Below, one piece after another: positions 40,479 through 50,684 of a stretch of DNA of 64,000 nucleotides. Made by a program: the position numbers and the translations under genes. The DNA is from Deinococcus sp. Marseille-Q6407 (GTDB taxonomy: Bacteria; Deinococcota; Deinococci; Deinococcales; Deinococcaceae), in contig NZ_CAMPFU010000004.1 of the NCBI RefSeq assembly GCF_946848805.1, positions 62,001 to 126,000 on the forward strand. The letters are read 5' to 3'. The notes under the pieces are model-generated. The model was not told the origin of the DNA and made no database searches. It saw nothing but the letters and a program-made list of their open reading frames with translations. How positions within the stretch are numbered: the stretch's first letter is position 1; every line of letters begins with the position of its first letter.

Positions 40479-42332
40479 ATGAAAAAGAACCTGCTGCTGC
40501 TGCTGATCGGCACCCTGATGCTGGCCGCCTGTAACAATAAGACCGAAACCACCACCTCCACGACCACCACGGCGCCGGCGTCCGGCACCGAAACGTCCAG
40601 TAGTGGCACTGAGACGGCCAGCGCTGCCAGCACCGGCGCGTCCGGCGCGGCCACTGCGGTGGCAAACACCGCCGACACCCTGATCATCCAGCAGTCGGCC
40701 GATATTCCCACCCTGGACCCCGGCACCACCTATGACACCAGCTCCGGCCAGGTCGTGGAAAACATGTACGAAACCCTGGTGGATTACGACGGCGCCAGCC
40801 TGAACAAGATGGTGCCGGGCCTGGCGACCAAGTGGGAAGAGGGCAACGGCGGCAAGCAGTACCGCTTTACCATGCGCGACGGCGTGAAGTTCCATACCGG
40901 CAACCCCATGACCTGTGAGGACGCCAAGTACACTTTCCAGCGCAATCTGGTGACCAACACCAGCTCCAGCGGCAACTGGTTCCTCTCGGAATCGCTGCTG
41001 GGCACCCCCGCCAACGCCAACGACGACAAGGACGGTCTGGTGACCTGGAAGGCCATTCAGGCTGCCGTGCAGTGTGACGGCAACGTGCTGGTGTTCAACC
41101 TGCCCAAGGTGGACCCCTCTTTCGTGCCCAAGCTGGCTTACCTGGGCCAGGGCATCGTGGATTCCAAGCACGCCAAGGAGATTGGCGAGTGGGACGGCAC
41201 AGAAAAGACCTGGAAAGACGCCGTGGGCAAGGACCTCGAAGGCAGCCCGCTCTCCAAGGACCCCAGCGGCACCGGCCCCTTCAAGTTCCAGAGCCGCGAC
41301 GCCAACAACATTATCGTGGAGCGCTTTGACGGGTACTGGGGCAAGGCCCCGGCCCTCAAGACCGTGGTGCTGCAGATCGTTCCCGAGGAAGCCTCGCGCA
41401 ACCAGGCCTTCTTGAACGGCGACGCCGACGTGGTGGAAGTGGCCGGCGGCCGCCCCTTTATCGAGCAGCAGCTGACCGGCAAGCCGGGCATCAAGATCAT
41501 CGACAACCTGCCCAACACCTATGTGTTCGGTATTTCCATGAACCAGAAGGTCAAGGACCCGGTCAACCTGGGCAGCGGCAAGCTGGACGGCCAGGGCATT
41601 CCGGCCGATTTCTTCAAGGACCCGGATGTCCGTAAGGGCTTTATCGCCGCGTTTGACCAGAAAGCTTACATCGATCAGGTGCAGAGCGGCAAAGGCCAGC
41701 CGCGTAACTTCATGCTGCCCGACACCTTCCTGGGCTACGACCCCAGCCTGCCCGCGCCGCAGTTCGACCTCAAGGTCGCCGAGGAGTATTTCAAGAAAGC
41801 CTGGGGCGGCAAGGTCTGGGAAAACGGCTTTACCATCAACGCGTCGACCCGCCAGGGCAACCTGGAACACCAGACCATGATGGAAATGATCAAGCAGAAC
41901 GTCGAATCTCTAAACCCCAAGTTCAAGATCAACCTGAACCAGAAGCAGTGGAGCGACATTCTGGCCGACGCCCGCGCCGGCAAGGAAGCCCTGACCGTGG
42001 CGACCTGGGCGCCTGATTATGCCGACCCGGACAACTTTGTCCACACTTTCTACGATTCCAAGGGTTACTACAATGTCCGTACCGGCATCAATGATCCCGA
42101 GCTGGACAAGATGATTGATCAGGCCCGCTCCACGACCGACGAGGCCAAGCGGAAGGACCTGTACCGCCAGATCGCTCAGCGGTCGATGGACCAGGGCTAC
42201 TTCATCATGATGCCCACCAACCCGCAGATCCGCGCCATTCGCGACAACGTGAAGGGTGTTGACGAAACCACTTACAACCCGATGCGCTCGTTCACCATGG
42301 GCGTGCTGTGGAAGAACATCAGCAAGAGCTGA
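40479..42332 (+). CDS. ABC transporter substrate-binding lipoprotein (SBP family 5, peptide type)
   Basis: 617 residues. [18 protein letters not shown] is a lipoprotein signal (lipobox LAAC). A Thr/Ser-rich linker, residues ~20-65, precedes the DppA/OppA-like domain: [70 protein letters not shown] and [18 protein letters not shown]. It binds peptides or related solutes outside the membrane for an ABC importer, whose permease and ATPase genes are not nearby. GAGGAG precedes the ATG. A terminator follows at 42364-42404, so it is monocistronic. Confidence 0.92.
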   Translation: MKKNLLLLLIGTLMLAACNNKTETTTSTTTTAPASGTETSSSGTETASAASTGASGAATAVANTADTLIIQQSADIPTLDPGTTYDTSSGQVVENMYETLVDYDGASLNKMVPGLATKWEEGNGGKQYRFTMRDGVKFHTGNPMTCEDAKYTFQRNLVTNTSSSGNWFLSESLLGTPANANDDKDGLVTWKAIQAAVQCDGNVLVFNLPKVDPSFVPKLAYLGQGIVDSKHAKEIGEWDGTEKTWKDAVGKDLEGSPLSKDPSGTGPFKFQSRDANNIIVERFDGYWGKAPALKTVVLQIVPEEASRNQAFLNGDADVVEVAGGRPFIEQQLTGKPGIKIIDNLPNTYVFGISMNQKVKDPVNLGSGKLDGQGIPADFFKDPDVRKGFIAAFDQKAYIDQVQSGKGQPRNFMLPDTFLGYDPSLPAPQFDLKVAEEYFKKAWGGKVWENGFTINASTRQGNLEHQTMMEMIKQNVESLNPKFKINLNQKQWSDILADARAGKEALTVATWAPDYADPDNFVHTFYDSKGYYNVRTGINDPELDKMIDQARSTTDEAKRKDLYRQIAQRSMDQGYFIMMPTNPQIRAIRDNVKGVDETTYNPMRSFTMGVLWKNISKS

Positions 42333-42363
42333 ACAGTAGAGCAGTAGAGCGATAGCTACAAAA

Positions 42364-42404
42364 GAGACAGGCGGTGGGGTGACCCGCCGCCTTGTCTGTT
42401 TGTT
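42364..42404 (+). terminator. Terminator after binding-lipoprotein gene
   Basis: AGACAGGCGGTGGG, loop GTGA, CCCGCCGCCTTGTCT followed by GTTTGTTCT. The stem has one unpaired base. Confidence 0.85.
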
Positions 42405-42491
42405 CTATGGAATGACTGGCTACGGCAAGCCTGTTTGCTCTTGCGCCTCCTCGCTGGGTAATGACCTGCTGCTTTCCACATAGGCAGGGCT

Positions 42492-43307
42492 TTAGAGCAC
42501 CATCAGATCAGCTTCTTCCCAGTCCTGTTCCCAGATCAGGTCGCGCATCACCCAGCCGCAGCCGGGGAAGCGGTAGCCGCGCTGAATGGCCCGCATCAGC
42601 TCGGCGCGGACCAGGCCGATAGGAATAGACCTGGCCTGCTGCACATCAAACAGGCTGAGCTGACCGTTCAGGTCTTCCAGGGGGCTGCCTGCCTGAGCGG
42701 CAATAAAGGTGTGTGGCGCCGGCAACGGCAGGAACTGCCACTCCTGATGGGGTGGCTCGTTCTTTGGGCGGAGCAGTCCGGCCTGGGCCAGTTCAGCGAC
42801 CTGCGAGGCCACCTCGTGCAGCGGCCGGGCGCCCGCGTGTGCCGCGGCCCGCACGCTGCATCCACCGGGCCGGCTGAACGGGGCCATCGCGCCGATAAAG
42901 CGGGTGCTGGGGCTGCCAATCCACTCGTTGTAACGGGGCCATTCGTCGGTGACGCGCGCCCACTCACTCAGGATGAACTCGAACGGCGCCAGAGGTGGCT
43001 GGGCCTGCACCTGCGCCGGATCAATGGCCCAGAATTCGGCGTGCCCGGCACTCAGGTCCTGCGGAAAGCTGAACAGTGCGTCCAGACCCGGCCAGTCCAG
43101 TACAGCGCAGTCCACGATTTCGCCGCCGAAAAAAGCCAACCGCAAAGTCAGGCTGCTGCGGCCTAGAAAAGCCTCGACTTCCAGCAGCCCGGTCTGCTGG
43201 GCAGCATGAATCAACTCCAGCAGACTGTTCAGGGGCAACTCGGCCAGGGTCCCACGGATGCCTGCGGCTCCCCCCGAAGCCTGAAAAGAGTGATTTAAGA
43301 CCAACAT
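42492..43307 (-). CDS. DUF4388 domain protein
   Basis: 271 residues. The N-terminal segment IRGTLAELPLNSLLELIHAAQQTGLLEV with a following FFGGEIVDCAVLDWPGLDAL matches the DUF4388 (PATAN-like) fold often seen in signalling proteins of Deinococcus and myxobacteria. The C-terminal part (WEEADLMVL end) is unassigned. TATAAC (43314-43319) stands 6 nt before the ATG with no ribosome site, so the transcript is leaderless. Function unknown; it is likely a signalling or polarity-type adaptor by family. Confidence 0.75.
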   Translation of the reverse strand: MLVLNHSFQASGGAAGIRGTLAELPLNSLLELIHAAQQTGLLEVEAFLGRSSLTLRLAFFGGEIVDCAVLDWPGLDALFSFPQDLSAGHAEFWAIDPAQVQAQPPLAPFEFILSEWARVTDEWPRYNEWIGSPSTRFIGAMAPFSRPGGCSVRAAAHAGARPLHEVASQVAELAQAGLLRPKNEPPHQEWQFLPLPAPHTFIAAQAGSPLEDLNGQLSLFDVQQARSIPIGLVRAELMRAIQRGYRFPGCGWVMRDLIWEQDWEEADLMVL

Positions 43308-43415
43308 AATGTGGTTATATTCGCCTAAGCTTTCTCACTCAATTCTTTTCTTTCGCCATGGTGGGCCGCGGAACATTCCCTGAACGCTGAGCCAGGGCCC
43401 GCCCGCTTTCTTTTT

Positions 43416-46175
43416 TCAGGGAGAGACGCTGATCTCCGATCCTGTCTCGGCCGGCAGGGGCTCTAGCGGCGTGGCAGGAACCGGGTCACTTGCAGGGGCC
43501 GCCGCAGGTCCCGGGGTCATGGATGGCTGTGCCTGTGATTGCCCCGGTGATGGGGACTTGTTCTGTTCTGCTGTGCTGGGCGCATTCTTGGCTGGCGCCG
43601 CTTTCTGGGCTGGGGCCTGAGTGGCCGCTGCAGCGGAAGCGGCTGGAGCTTCGGGCGGCACAGGCGGCGGCCAGGTAATGCCGTCCAGGCAGCCGTCGCG
43701 GCCGAACAGGGGACCGAAAGCCGCCGGATTCAGCTGCACGGTGGCCCGGCCGGCCCGGTTGTTCTGGCAGAGATTGCGCTCGCCGGTGCCGCCGGCCGCT
43801 TCCTTGAAGACCAGGCCGTAGCCGCCGTTGCCCAGCAGGGCATTTTGCTCCAGCACCGGCGCCGCTTCACCGCGCACCACGATGCCGTTCTGGGCCTGCT
43901 GCTGCACCGTGTTGCGCCTCAGCTGTGCGCGGCTTTTGTCCTGCAAGACCACACCACTTTGCCGGCCGCCGCTGATCCGGTTGCCCTCCAGTACCGGTGC
44001 GGCCTGCCCGGCAATGACAATGCCGTTGCCCTCGGCGCCTTCAATCACGTTTTCGCTGGCTTCTCCGCCGGCGGTGCCGCTGTAGTCCAGCGCGCTCCCG
44101 TGAATGTTCAGCAGCTGATTGCTGCGCAGTGTTGGGGCTGCTGCTTCGCCTAGCCGGATGCCGGTCCGGCTGCCGCTGATGGTGTTGCCTTCGGCGCTGC
44201 CGCTGGCCTGGGCCAGATACAGCAGGCTCTCCTGCGAGGCATCACTCAGCTGGTTGCCGCGCAGCTGCGGCTGGGCCTGACCGCCCACGCTGACGGTGTT
44301 CTGGCCGCCGCTGATCCGGTTGTCTTCCAGGGTGGGGGCCGCCGCGCCGCTGATTTCTACCCCGCGCTGCTGTCGGCCCTGAAAGCGGTTGCCCCGCAGG
44401 GCCGGTTTGGCGCTGCCGGTGATGACAGCGCCGCTTTCGGCGTTGCTGTCCAGCAGGTTGTCGTGTAGGTCACCGCCGGTCTGGCCGCTGAACCGCACGC
44501 CGGTGATGCTGTTGTGTTCCAGCCTGGAGCCGCTGAGCGTCAGGGTGCTGTCTTCCACACTGATGCCGATGGTGTTGCGCGAAAAGAGGCTGTCGCTGAC
44601 AGTGGCCTGGGCGCCGGACCGCAGCCACAGACCGCTGCCCTGCATCTGCTGGGTGCCTGAGGGAACGGCGCCGGTCAGCCAGATGTTCTGCCCGGTGAAT
44701 TGGCCGCGTTCGACCCGCACAGCTGCTCCTGCCTCCCGGCCGGCCCAGGCCACCGTCAGGTTCTGCAGGGACAGGTGCACGTCGCGCGACAACACGGCGC
44801 TGCCGCCGCCGCTGCCCAGCAGGTAAGTCTGCTGCTGGCCCTGGCCGATCAGTTCGGTGTCCCAGCGCGGTTCCAGCGGTGCGGTGAGCAGATAGACGCC
44901 CCTGGCGAGGGTTACCCGCCCACCTTTGGCCGCCGCCTGCATCAGCGCCCCGACCTTGGCCGAATCCAGCACCGGTAGGGTGTATTCGGCCTTGAGCCAG
45001 CCGGTCTGCTGGCCGTAACACACCTTGTACCAGTCTCCTTTTTGCGACAGTACCTTGACCACGCTGCGGCCTGGAATGGCGGCTAACGGCGTGCCGGCAG
45101 TGTCGGCGGCTGGGCGCAGGTTCAGCGAGGCAGGCAGGGTCATCAGCTGCGCGGCGTCGCCGGGGTTGGGCGCGCTGCCGGTCATAGCGCCGGGTGCCTC
45201 GGCCGTGCTGCTGGCGCTGGCCACCGTGGTCTTTTCAGTCTGCGCGGTCTGCACACTTTGCGTTTTTGTCTGGAGGGCCTCACGCAGCTGCGGCAAGCCA
45301 AGATAAACAATGCCTCCCAGCAAAGCCAGTGCCACTGGCAGCAGCCAGGGCCACAACGGACGCGGGGCCGGGGCGGGCACCGCGTTCGTTGGTGCGGGCG
45401 CGGCAAACTCGTGCTCGCTGACCGGAGCGGTTGCTGGAGCTGGTGCCCCGGCTTGCGGGACAGCCGGCGGCACCGCGGGCCGGTCCAGCAGCCGCAGGGC
45501 CGCCGGGGCGGAGATCGGCAGGCCCGCGCCGGCCGGGGCGCTCAGGGCGTCCAGCAGCCGGGCCAGAGGGGAACCGGCCGGCAGCAACTGCACCGCTCCG
45601 CGCAGCAGGGCGCCGATGCGCTGCAGGTCGCTGCCGACCGAGCCTTCGCCCAGCGCGGCCCAGAGGTCCTGCACCCCCACGCCGCCCCCCTGATCCAGCC
45701 AGACCTGTGCTGGTGTCAGCCCCGGCAGGTGCAGACCGGCCGTGTGCAGCTGCGCGGCCGCTCCCAGCAGCCCACGTGCCAGCAGTTCGCCGTCCTGCGG
45801 AGGCAGCGGCGGGTGGTGCTCCAGGTACTGTGCCAGGCTCTGTCCCGGGCGTTCCCGGTAGACCAGGAAGCTGGCCTGCGCGTCGCTCCAGGCGGTCAGG
45901 GCCGGGCTGAAGGCCTGCCGCTCGGCCGCCGGGCGTGCCTGCACAGCCGCCAGCCACTCGGCTTCGGTGCGTGCTTCCGGTGGCGGGGGCAGGATTCGGC
46001 GCAGCAGCAGGGCCGGGCTGTCTGCTTCCTGCACTGGCGCGAGCGGTTCGACCTGATAGTGCTGCACCGTATAGCCATGCATGCCGGCCTGTCCGGTCAG
46101 CGACAGGATACGGAAGTCGCCGGCCCGGTCTCCGGGGGCCAGCGGACTCGGGTCGGGAATCTGGGACTGCGTCAT
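43416..46175 (-). CDS. Pseudokinase-like / SH3b / beta-helix membrane protein
   Basis: 919 residues from the ATG at 46175. Residues ~18-230 resemble a Ser/Thr kinase fold in hydrophobic pattern (GDFRILSLTGQAGMHGYTV as P-loop, FLVYRERPGQSLAQYL as hinge). HLPGLTPAQVWL replaces HRDLKPxN and VGVQDLW replaces DFG, so catalytic residues are missing. A transmembrane helix follows at ~274-294 (LWPWLLPVALALLGGIVYLG). Then comes an SH3b domain at ~344-400 (LNLRPAADTAGTPLAAIPG, QTGWLKAEY) and a right-handed beta-helix at ~410-790 with repeated N-x-I/L-x-G turns. A Pro/Ala-rich tail ends the protein. Kinase-like part inside, beta-helix outside is the predicted topology. TATCAT lies 13 nt upstream of the ATG. 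Confidence 0.7.
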   Translation of the reverse strand: MTQSQIPDPSPLAPGDRAGDFRILSLTGQAGMHGYTVQHYQVEPLAPVQEADSPALLLRRILPPPPEARTEAEWLAAVQARPAAERQAFSPALTAWSDAQASFLVYRERPGQSLAQYLEHHPPLPPQDGELLARGLLGAAAQLHTAGLHLPGLTPAQVWLDQGGGVGVQDLWAALGEGSVGSDLQRIGALLRGAVQLLPAGSPLARLLDALSAPAGAGLPISAPAALRLLDRPAVPPAVPQAGAPAPATAPVSEHEFAAPAPTNAVPAPAPRPLWPWLLPVALALLGGIVYLGLPQLREALQTKTQSVQTAQTEKTTVASASSTAEAPGAMTGSAPNPGDAAQLMTLPASLNLRPAADTAGTPLAAIPGRSVVKVLSQKGDWYKVCYGQQTGWLKAEYTLPVLDSAKVGALMQAAAKGGRVTLARGVYLLTAPLEPRWDTELIGQGQQQTYLLGSGGGSAVLSRDVHLSLQNLTVAWAGREAGAAVRVERGQFTGQNIWLTGAVPSGTQQMQGSGLWLRSGAQATVSDSLFSRNTIGISVEDSTLTLSGSRLEHNSITGVRFSGQTGGDLHDNLLDSNAESGAVITGSAKPALRGNRFQGRQQRGVEISGAAAPTLEDNRISGGQNTVSVGGQAQPQLRGNQLSDASQESLLYLAQASGSAEGNTISGSRTGIRLGEAAAPTLRSNQLLNIHGSALDYSGTAGGEASENVIEGAEGNGIVIAGQAAPVLEGNRISGGRQSGVVLQDKSRAQLRRNTVQQQAQNGIVVRGEAAPVLEQNALLGNGGYGLVFKEAAGGTGERNLCQNNRAGRATVQLNPAAFGPLFGRDGCLDGITWPPPVPPEAPAASAAAATQAPAQKAAPAKNAPSTAEQNKSPSPGQSQAQPSMTPGPAAAPASDPVPATPLEPLPAETGSEISVSP

Positions 46176-46284
46176 CAGTTCGGTTCCGATGATACTGGAC
46201 AGGCCGCGGCAACGGGGCTCTTTTGTGCTGCCGGAGCCTCTTTCTGTGTCCGGCTGATTCGGCCAGCTCCCCAGGCCTGAACGG

Positions 46285-46313
46285 TTGCATCTGCCCCCTC
46301 TTTCCCACATACT
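46285..46313 (+). promoter_or_regulatory. Leaderless promoter of the integrase-like gene
   Basis: TTGCAT (46285-46290), 17-nt spacer, CATACT (46308-46313), then exactly 6 nt to the ATG at 46320. No ribosome site is present. Confidence 0.8.
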
Positions 46314-46319
46314 GCGCGT

Positions 46320-47237
46320 ATGACAAAAGGTGGTCAGATCCCGGCCCCAGGCGATGTCCCGCAGGACGAGCGCCGGCTCAAGCTGGCCCAGGCTGTGCGC
46401 GGAGCGGACCTGGACCGGGTGGTGGCGATGCTGCCAGACGCGTTCCGGGCGCCGCAGCACACCGTTCGCTCCACTCTGAAGTGGATTTTCGAGGCGGCAG
46501 AGCGCGACGGAATCAACCTGCTGGACCCGCCCGAGGACTTCCAGGCCTGGCTGGGCGCACCACTGGGTGAAACCCGCAGCGGCCCCGACACCGCCAAGCC
46601 CAACACTGTGCGGACCCGCCTGACCCTGCTGGGCGCCATGTACCGCGCCCTGTACGACGAAGGCCTGATCGGACGCGATCCGCTTTACGGCTTCAAGCGG
46701 CCGCCCGCGCAGCGCAAGCTGAATTACCTGCCGTCACGGGAAGCCATCGAGCGCTTGATCGCTCAGGCGGATGACCCGGAAATGAAAGCGGCCCTGTACC
46801 TGATCACCTGGCAGGCTTTCCAGACCGGCGAGGTGCTGGGCCTGAAATGGTCGGACATCGACCCGCAGCGCGGCACCATCCTGCGGCGGCGCACCGAGAC
46901 ACATGTGGCGCCGGAAGTACTGCAGGCCCTGCAGAATCTGGCCGACAAGCAGGGCGGCTGGCTCTTTTCCAAGGGCTGGGTCATGACCATCCGCACCGAC
47001 GCCGGCTTCCGGCAGGCACTATGGCGCACCTGCAAACTGGCCAACACCGATTATGTGCCGCCGTCGCACCTGCGGCAGGCGGCGCTGCGCGACTTCGGGA
47101 ACATCCTTTCCGCTCAGGATGCCGGCTATGTCAGTCCCAAAGCTTACGCTGAGGCCCTGGACCTGGCCCGCGGGGTGCTGGAAGAGCAGAAAGCGTACCC
47201 GGCAGCGGAGCCGAACACCGGAGCCGAAGATTCCTGA
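46320..47237 (+). CDS. Tyrosine-recombinase-like protein lacking catalytic residues
   Basis: 305 residues. An N-terminal SAM-like core-binding domain (~15-140; NTVRTRLTLLGAMYRALYDEGLI) is followed by a catalytic-like domain (~145-290). The first Arg box reads TWQAFQTGEVLGLKWSDID where active enzymes have G-L-R-x-S/G-E, so the Arg is replaced. The second box reads SHLRQAALRDFGNIL, keeping His-Leu-Arg but not the rest. I see no convincing nucleophile Tyr with its usual H-x-x-x-x-x-x-x-x-Y setting. It is probably a DNA-binding derivative rather than an integrase. No attachment sites or mobile genes adjoin it; ppk2 follows 41 nt later. Confidence 0.72.
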   Translation: MTKGGQIPAPGDVPQDERRLKLAQAVRGADLDRVVAMLPDAFRAPQHTVRSTLKWIFEAAERDGINLLDPPEDFQAWLGAPLGETRSGPDTAKPNTVRTRLTLLGAMYRALYDEGLIGRDPLYGFKRPPAQRKLNYLPSREAIERLIAQADDPEMKAALYLITWQAFQTGEVLGLKWSDIDPQRGTILRRRTETHVAPEVLQALQNLADKQGGWLFSKGWVMTIRTDAGFRQALWRTCKLANTDYVPPSHLRQAALRDFGNILSAQDAGYVSPKAYAEALDLARGVLEEQKAYPAAEPNTGAEDS

Positions 47238-47278
47238 ACTGTGACATTCTTCCTGCTTGACAGCCGGTAAAATTGGGC

Positions 47279-48517
47279 ATGTCTAAGTCCAGAGCGAAAG
47301 CCAGTGCCTCTACCGCCGCGCCCCCACAGGCCGCCGAGCCAGTGGTGCCGATGGAAGTGCCCGACACCGAGGTGCTGCCGGCGACCCGCGTCAACCCCCG
47401 CTCCTATGGGTTGGATGAGCAGCAGGTCGAGGAAAAATACGTGCAGGAGCGTGGCGAGGCCAAAGGGTCGGGCCGGGCAGTGGCCACCCAGGACATTCTG
47501 CTGAACACTCCCATCGAGGACATCGGCGGGGTGGCGCGCACGCTGCTGGACGCCCTCTCACCCGACGAACAGCGGGCGCTGCTCAGGGCCCTCAAGCGCG
47601 GGCAGGCGGAAGACCCGGCCAGCGAGGACGGCGCCGAGCTGAACGAACAACTCAACCCCGACTGGCGCGAGGGCGGCTACCCTTACCGCTACCACATGAG
47701 CCGCCGGACCTACGAGCAGGAAAAATACCGCCTGCAAATCGAACTGCTCAAACTGCAGGCCTGGGTCAAAGACACCGGCCAGAAGGTGGTGATCATCTTC
47801 GAGGGCCGTGACGCCGCCGGCAAAGGCGGCACCATCAAGCGCTTTACCGAGCACCTCAACCCGCGCGGCAGCCGGGTGGTGGCCTTGGAAAAACCCACCC
47901 CCACCGAAGCGGGGCAGTGGTATTTCCAGCGCTACATCCAGCACCTGCCTACCGCCGGCGAAATCGTGCTGTTCGACCGGTCGTGGTACAACCGCGCCGG
48001 CGTGGAGCGGGTGATGGGCTTTTGCACCGATGACGAGTACCACGAGTTCCTGCGGCAAGCACCCGAATTCGAGCGGCAACTGGTCCGCAGCGGCACCCGG
48101 CTGATCAAGTTCTGGTTCAGCGTCAGCCGCGCCGAGCAGCGCCGCCGCTTCAAGGAACGCCAGATTCATCCCCTCAAGCAGTGGAAACTGTCCCCGATCG
48201 ACATGGCCAGCCTGGACAAATGGGACGACTACACCCGCGCCAAGGAAGCGATGTTCTTTCATACCGACACCGCCGACGCGCCCTGGTACGTGGTCAAGAG
48301 TGACGACAAGAAGCGTGCCCGCCTGAATGCCATGCGGCACGTGCTGTCCAGCATGCCGTACGACAACCGCGACCCGGCCAATGTCGGCGTGTCTGACCCG
48401 CTGATCGTGGGCCGCGCTCAGGGCCTTTACGACCGCGACGAACTGCCCGACGTGGCCGAGCTGCCCGGCAAACCCGGGGCGGCAGCGCCCAAGGGCGGAC
48501 ACGCCAAGAAGAAATAA
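47279..48517 (+). CDS. ppk2: Polyphosphate kinase 2
   Basis: 412 residues. After a ~120-residue variable N-terminal region, the PPK2 core has VIIFEGRDAAGKGGTIKRFT (Walker A GRDAAGKGG), NPRGSRVVALEKPTPTE, VLFDRSWYNRAGVERVMGF (Walker B DRSWYNRAGVE), FWFSVSRAEQRRRF and the lid region HPLKQWKLSPIDMASLDKWD. It uses polyphosphate to phosphorylate nucleotides. The Lys-rich end is AKKK. TAAAAT sits 5 nt before the ATG at 47279, so the transcript may be leaderless or read through from the upstream gene. Confidence 0.94.
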   Translation: MSKSRAKASASTAAPPQAAEPVVPMEVPDTEVLPATRVNPRSYGLDEQQVEEKYVQERGEAKGSGRAVATQDILLNTPIEDIGGVARTLLDALSPDEQRALLRALKRGQAEDPASEDGAELNEQLNPDWREGGYPYRYHMSRRTYEQEKYRLQIELLKLQAWVKDTGQKVVIIFEGRDAAGKGGTIKRFTEHLNPRGSRVVALEKPTPTEAGQWYFQRYIQHLPTAGEIVLFDRSWYNRAGVERVMGFCTDDEYHEFLRQAPEFERQLVRSGTRLIKFWFSVSRAEQRRRFKERQIHPLKQWKLSPIDMASLDKWDDYTRAKEAMFFHTDTADAPWYVVKSDDKKRARLNAMRHVLSSMPYDNRDPANVGVSDPLIVGRAQGLYDRDELPDVAELPGKPGAAAPKGGHAKKK

Positions 48518-48532
48518 GCACCGGGTCCAGTC

Positions 48533-48578
48533 AAGGCAAGCGGCAGGAGTCAGAGGCACTCCCGCCGCTTGCCTTTTT
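48533..48578. terminator. Bidirectional terminator between ppk2 and trpA
   Basis: AAGGCAAGCGGC.GGAGT, loop, ACTCC.GCCGCTTGCCTTTTT gives a 17-bp stem. It serves both ppk2 and the end of the trp operon, since trpA stops at 48577 inside its T run. Confidence 0.9.
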
Positions 48579-49395
48579 ACTGTTCGCCCGGCCGGGTCGC
48601 GGCCTTCATCTGCCGCACGTAAGCTTGCAGCCCGTCCAGCATGGCGGCTTCATCGTCCAGATGATCTTCGATGATCTGTACCACTGCCGAGCCGCTGATG
48701 GCGCCGCCAGCGCCGGCGTCCAGCGCGGCCCGCACGTGTTCGGGCCACGAGATGCCGAAGCCCAGCAGCGCCGGGGGGCCGCCCGCGTTCCGCAGCGCCC
48801 GGATCACGGCCTCGGCCGGCCGGGCGGTGCCGCCCTCGGTGCCGGTCACGCCCGAGCGGGCCAGCAGGTACACGTAACCCTGCGACCTCTGCGCCACCCC
48901 ACGCAGGCGCTCCTCGCTGGCGTCAGGCGGCGCGATGAAAATGGGCGCGATGCCGTGCCGGGCGGCGGCATCCTGAAAGCGCTGGCCCTCGCGCAGCGGT
49001 ACGTCGGCCACCAGCACCGAGTCACCGCCGGCGGCCGCCACCCCGCCGTAAAATTCCTCCAGCCCGAACGATTCCACCAGGTTGGCATACACCAGCAGGC
49101 CGATAGGCGCGTCCGGATAATCGGCGCGGACCCGACGGATGATGTTCAGCCCGGTGCTCAGCCCGGCGCCGGCCGCCAGCGCCCGGATATTGGCCGCCTG
49201 AATGGTGGGGCCGTCGGCCACCGGGTCTGAGAAAGGCAGGCCCAGTTCCAGCGCGTCAGCACCAGCGTCCAGCAGGGCGCGGATCACCTTTTCGCTGGTC
49301 TCCACGTCCGGATCACCCAGCGTCACGAAGGGCACGAAGGCGCCCCGCTCGCCGCGTCCCCGCAGCGCCGCAAACATCATCTCGTAGCGGGTCAT
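48577..49395 (-). CDS. trpA: Tryptophan synthase alpha chain
   Basis: Cleaves indole-glycerol phosphate to indole, channelled to TrpB. 272 residues: [19 protein letters not shown] (catalytic Glu in [10 protein letters not shown]), [21 protein letters not shown] with the catalytic Asp/Glu region, [28 protein letters not shown] and [13 protein letters not shown]. The ATG overlaps the trpB stop (ATGA), the usual coupling. Last gene of the operon. Confidence 0.97.
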   Translation of the reverse strand: MTRYEMMFAALRGRGERGAFVPFVTLGDPDVETSEKVIRALLDAGADALELGLPFSDPVADGPTIQAANIRALAAGAGLSTGLNIIRRVRADYPDAPIGLLVYANLVESFGLEEFYGGVAAAGGDSVLVADVPLREGQRFQDAAARHGIAPIFIAPPDASEERLRGVAQRSQGYVYLLARSGVTGTEGGTARPAEAVIRALRNAGGPPALLGFGISWPEHVRAALDAGAGGAISGSAVVQIIEDHLDDEAAMLDGLQAYVRQMKAATRPGEQ

Positions 49396-50624
49396 GCCTG
49401 CTCCTCCCCGGCGGCCAGCAGCGACCGCACATGGTCAATGTCCTTGTCACCGCGCCCCGAGAGATTGACCAGCAGCGTGGTGCCTTCGGGGGCGTCCTGG
49501 GCCACTTTCAGCGCGTAGGCCAGCGCGTGCGCCGATTCCAGCGCGGGGATGATGCCCTCGTACTGGCTGAGCAGCCGGAACGCTTCCACCGCTTCCGCGT
49601 CGGTAATCCCCACGTACTGGGCGCGGCCGGTCTGCTGTAAATAGGCGTGCTGCGGCCCCACGCCGGGATAATCCAGCCCCGCCGACACCGAGTGTGATTC
49701 TTCCACCTGCCCCTCGGCGGTGCGCATCACAAAGGTGCGCGAGCCGTGCAGAATCCCGATTTTGCCGGCGTAGATGGGCGCGCCGTGCCGCCCGCTGTCC
49801 AGGCCCTCGCCGGCCGGCTCCACACCGGTCAGCCGCACGCCCGGCTCGTCCAGAAAGTCCGCGAACATACCGATGGCATTGCTGCCGCCGCCCACGCACG
49901 CAATCACCTCGTCCGGCAGCCGCCCGGTCCGCTCGATCATCTGCGCCTTGGCTTCCTCTGAAATCATCCGGTGGAATTTGCGCACGATGGTGGGAAAGGG
50001 GTGCGGCCCGGCGGCGGTGCCCAGCAGGTAGTGGGTGGTGTCGTAGGAGGCGGTCCAGTCGCGCAGCGCCTCGTTCACGGCGTCCTTGAGGGTGCCGCTG
50101 CCGGAGTCCACCGGCACCACCTTGGCGCCCATCAGTTCCATGCGGAACACGTTGGGCTGCTGCCGGGCCACGTCCTTGGCGCCCATGTAGATGGTGCAGT
50201 CCAGGCCCATCAGAGCGCAGGCCAGCGCGGTGGCGGTGCCGTGCTGCCCGGCGCCGGTTTCGGCAATCACCCGCTGCTTGCCCATTCGCCGCGCCAGCAG
50301 AGCCTGCCCCAGCACCTGATTGGTCTTGTGGGCGCCGCCGTGAACCAAGTCTTCGCGCTTGAGAAAAATGCGGGCCCCACCTTTCAGCGGCAGATGACGG
50401 CACTCGGTCAGGGGCGTGGGGCGGCCCAGATAGTCTTTCAGCAGGCTGCGGAACTCGGCCTGAAATTCGGGGTCGCTCTGCGCGGCGATGAACTCGGCTT
50501 CCAGCTGATCGAGCGCCGGCAGCAGGATTTCGGGCACGTATTGCCCGCCGAACTCGCCGAAGTAGGCGGGCAGCTGCGGCGTGCCGCCGGGGCGTGGGGT
50601 GGCCGGGGAAGTCTGGGTGGTCAT
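49392..50624 (-). CDS. trpB: Tryptophan synthase beta chain
   Basis: PLP enzyme joining indole and serine. 410 residues: [52 protein letters not shown] with the Schiff-base Lys (HKTN), [32 protein letters not shown] and [22 protein letters not shown] lies 7 nt before the ATG. Separated from trpCF by 60 nt, the only real gap within the operon. Confidence 0.97.
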   Translation of the reverse strand: MTTQTSPATPRPGGTPQLPAYFGEFGGQYVPEILLPALDQLEAEFIAAQSDPEFQAEFRSLLKDYLGRPTPLTECRHLPLKGGARIFLKREDLVHGGAHKTNQVLGQALLARRMGKQRVIAETGAGQHGTATALACALMGLDCTIYMGAKDVARQQPNVFRMELMGAKVVPVDSGSGTLKDAVNEALRDWTASYDTTHYLLGTAAGPHPFPTIVRKFHRMISEEAKAQMIERTGRLPDEVIACVGGGSNAIGMFADFLDEPGVRLTGVEPAGEGLDSGRHGAPIYAGKIGILHGSRTFVMRTAEGQVEESHSVSAGLDYPGVGPQHAYLQQTGRAQYVGITDAEAVEAFRLLSQYEGIIPALESAHALAYALKVAQDAPEGTTLLVNLSGRGDKDIDHVRSLLAAGEEQA

Positions 50625-50684
50625 GGGTGAGCTCCTTATCTAGAAAGGGGAGAAAGGCGGAAAGAGAGTTTGGGCTGCGCCGCG

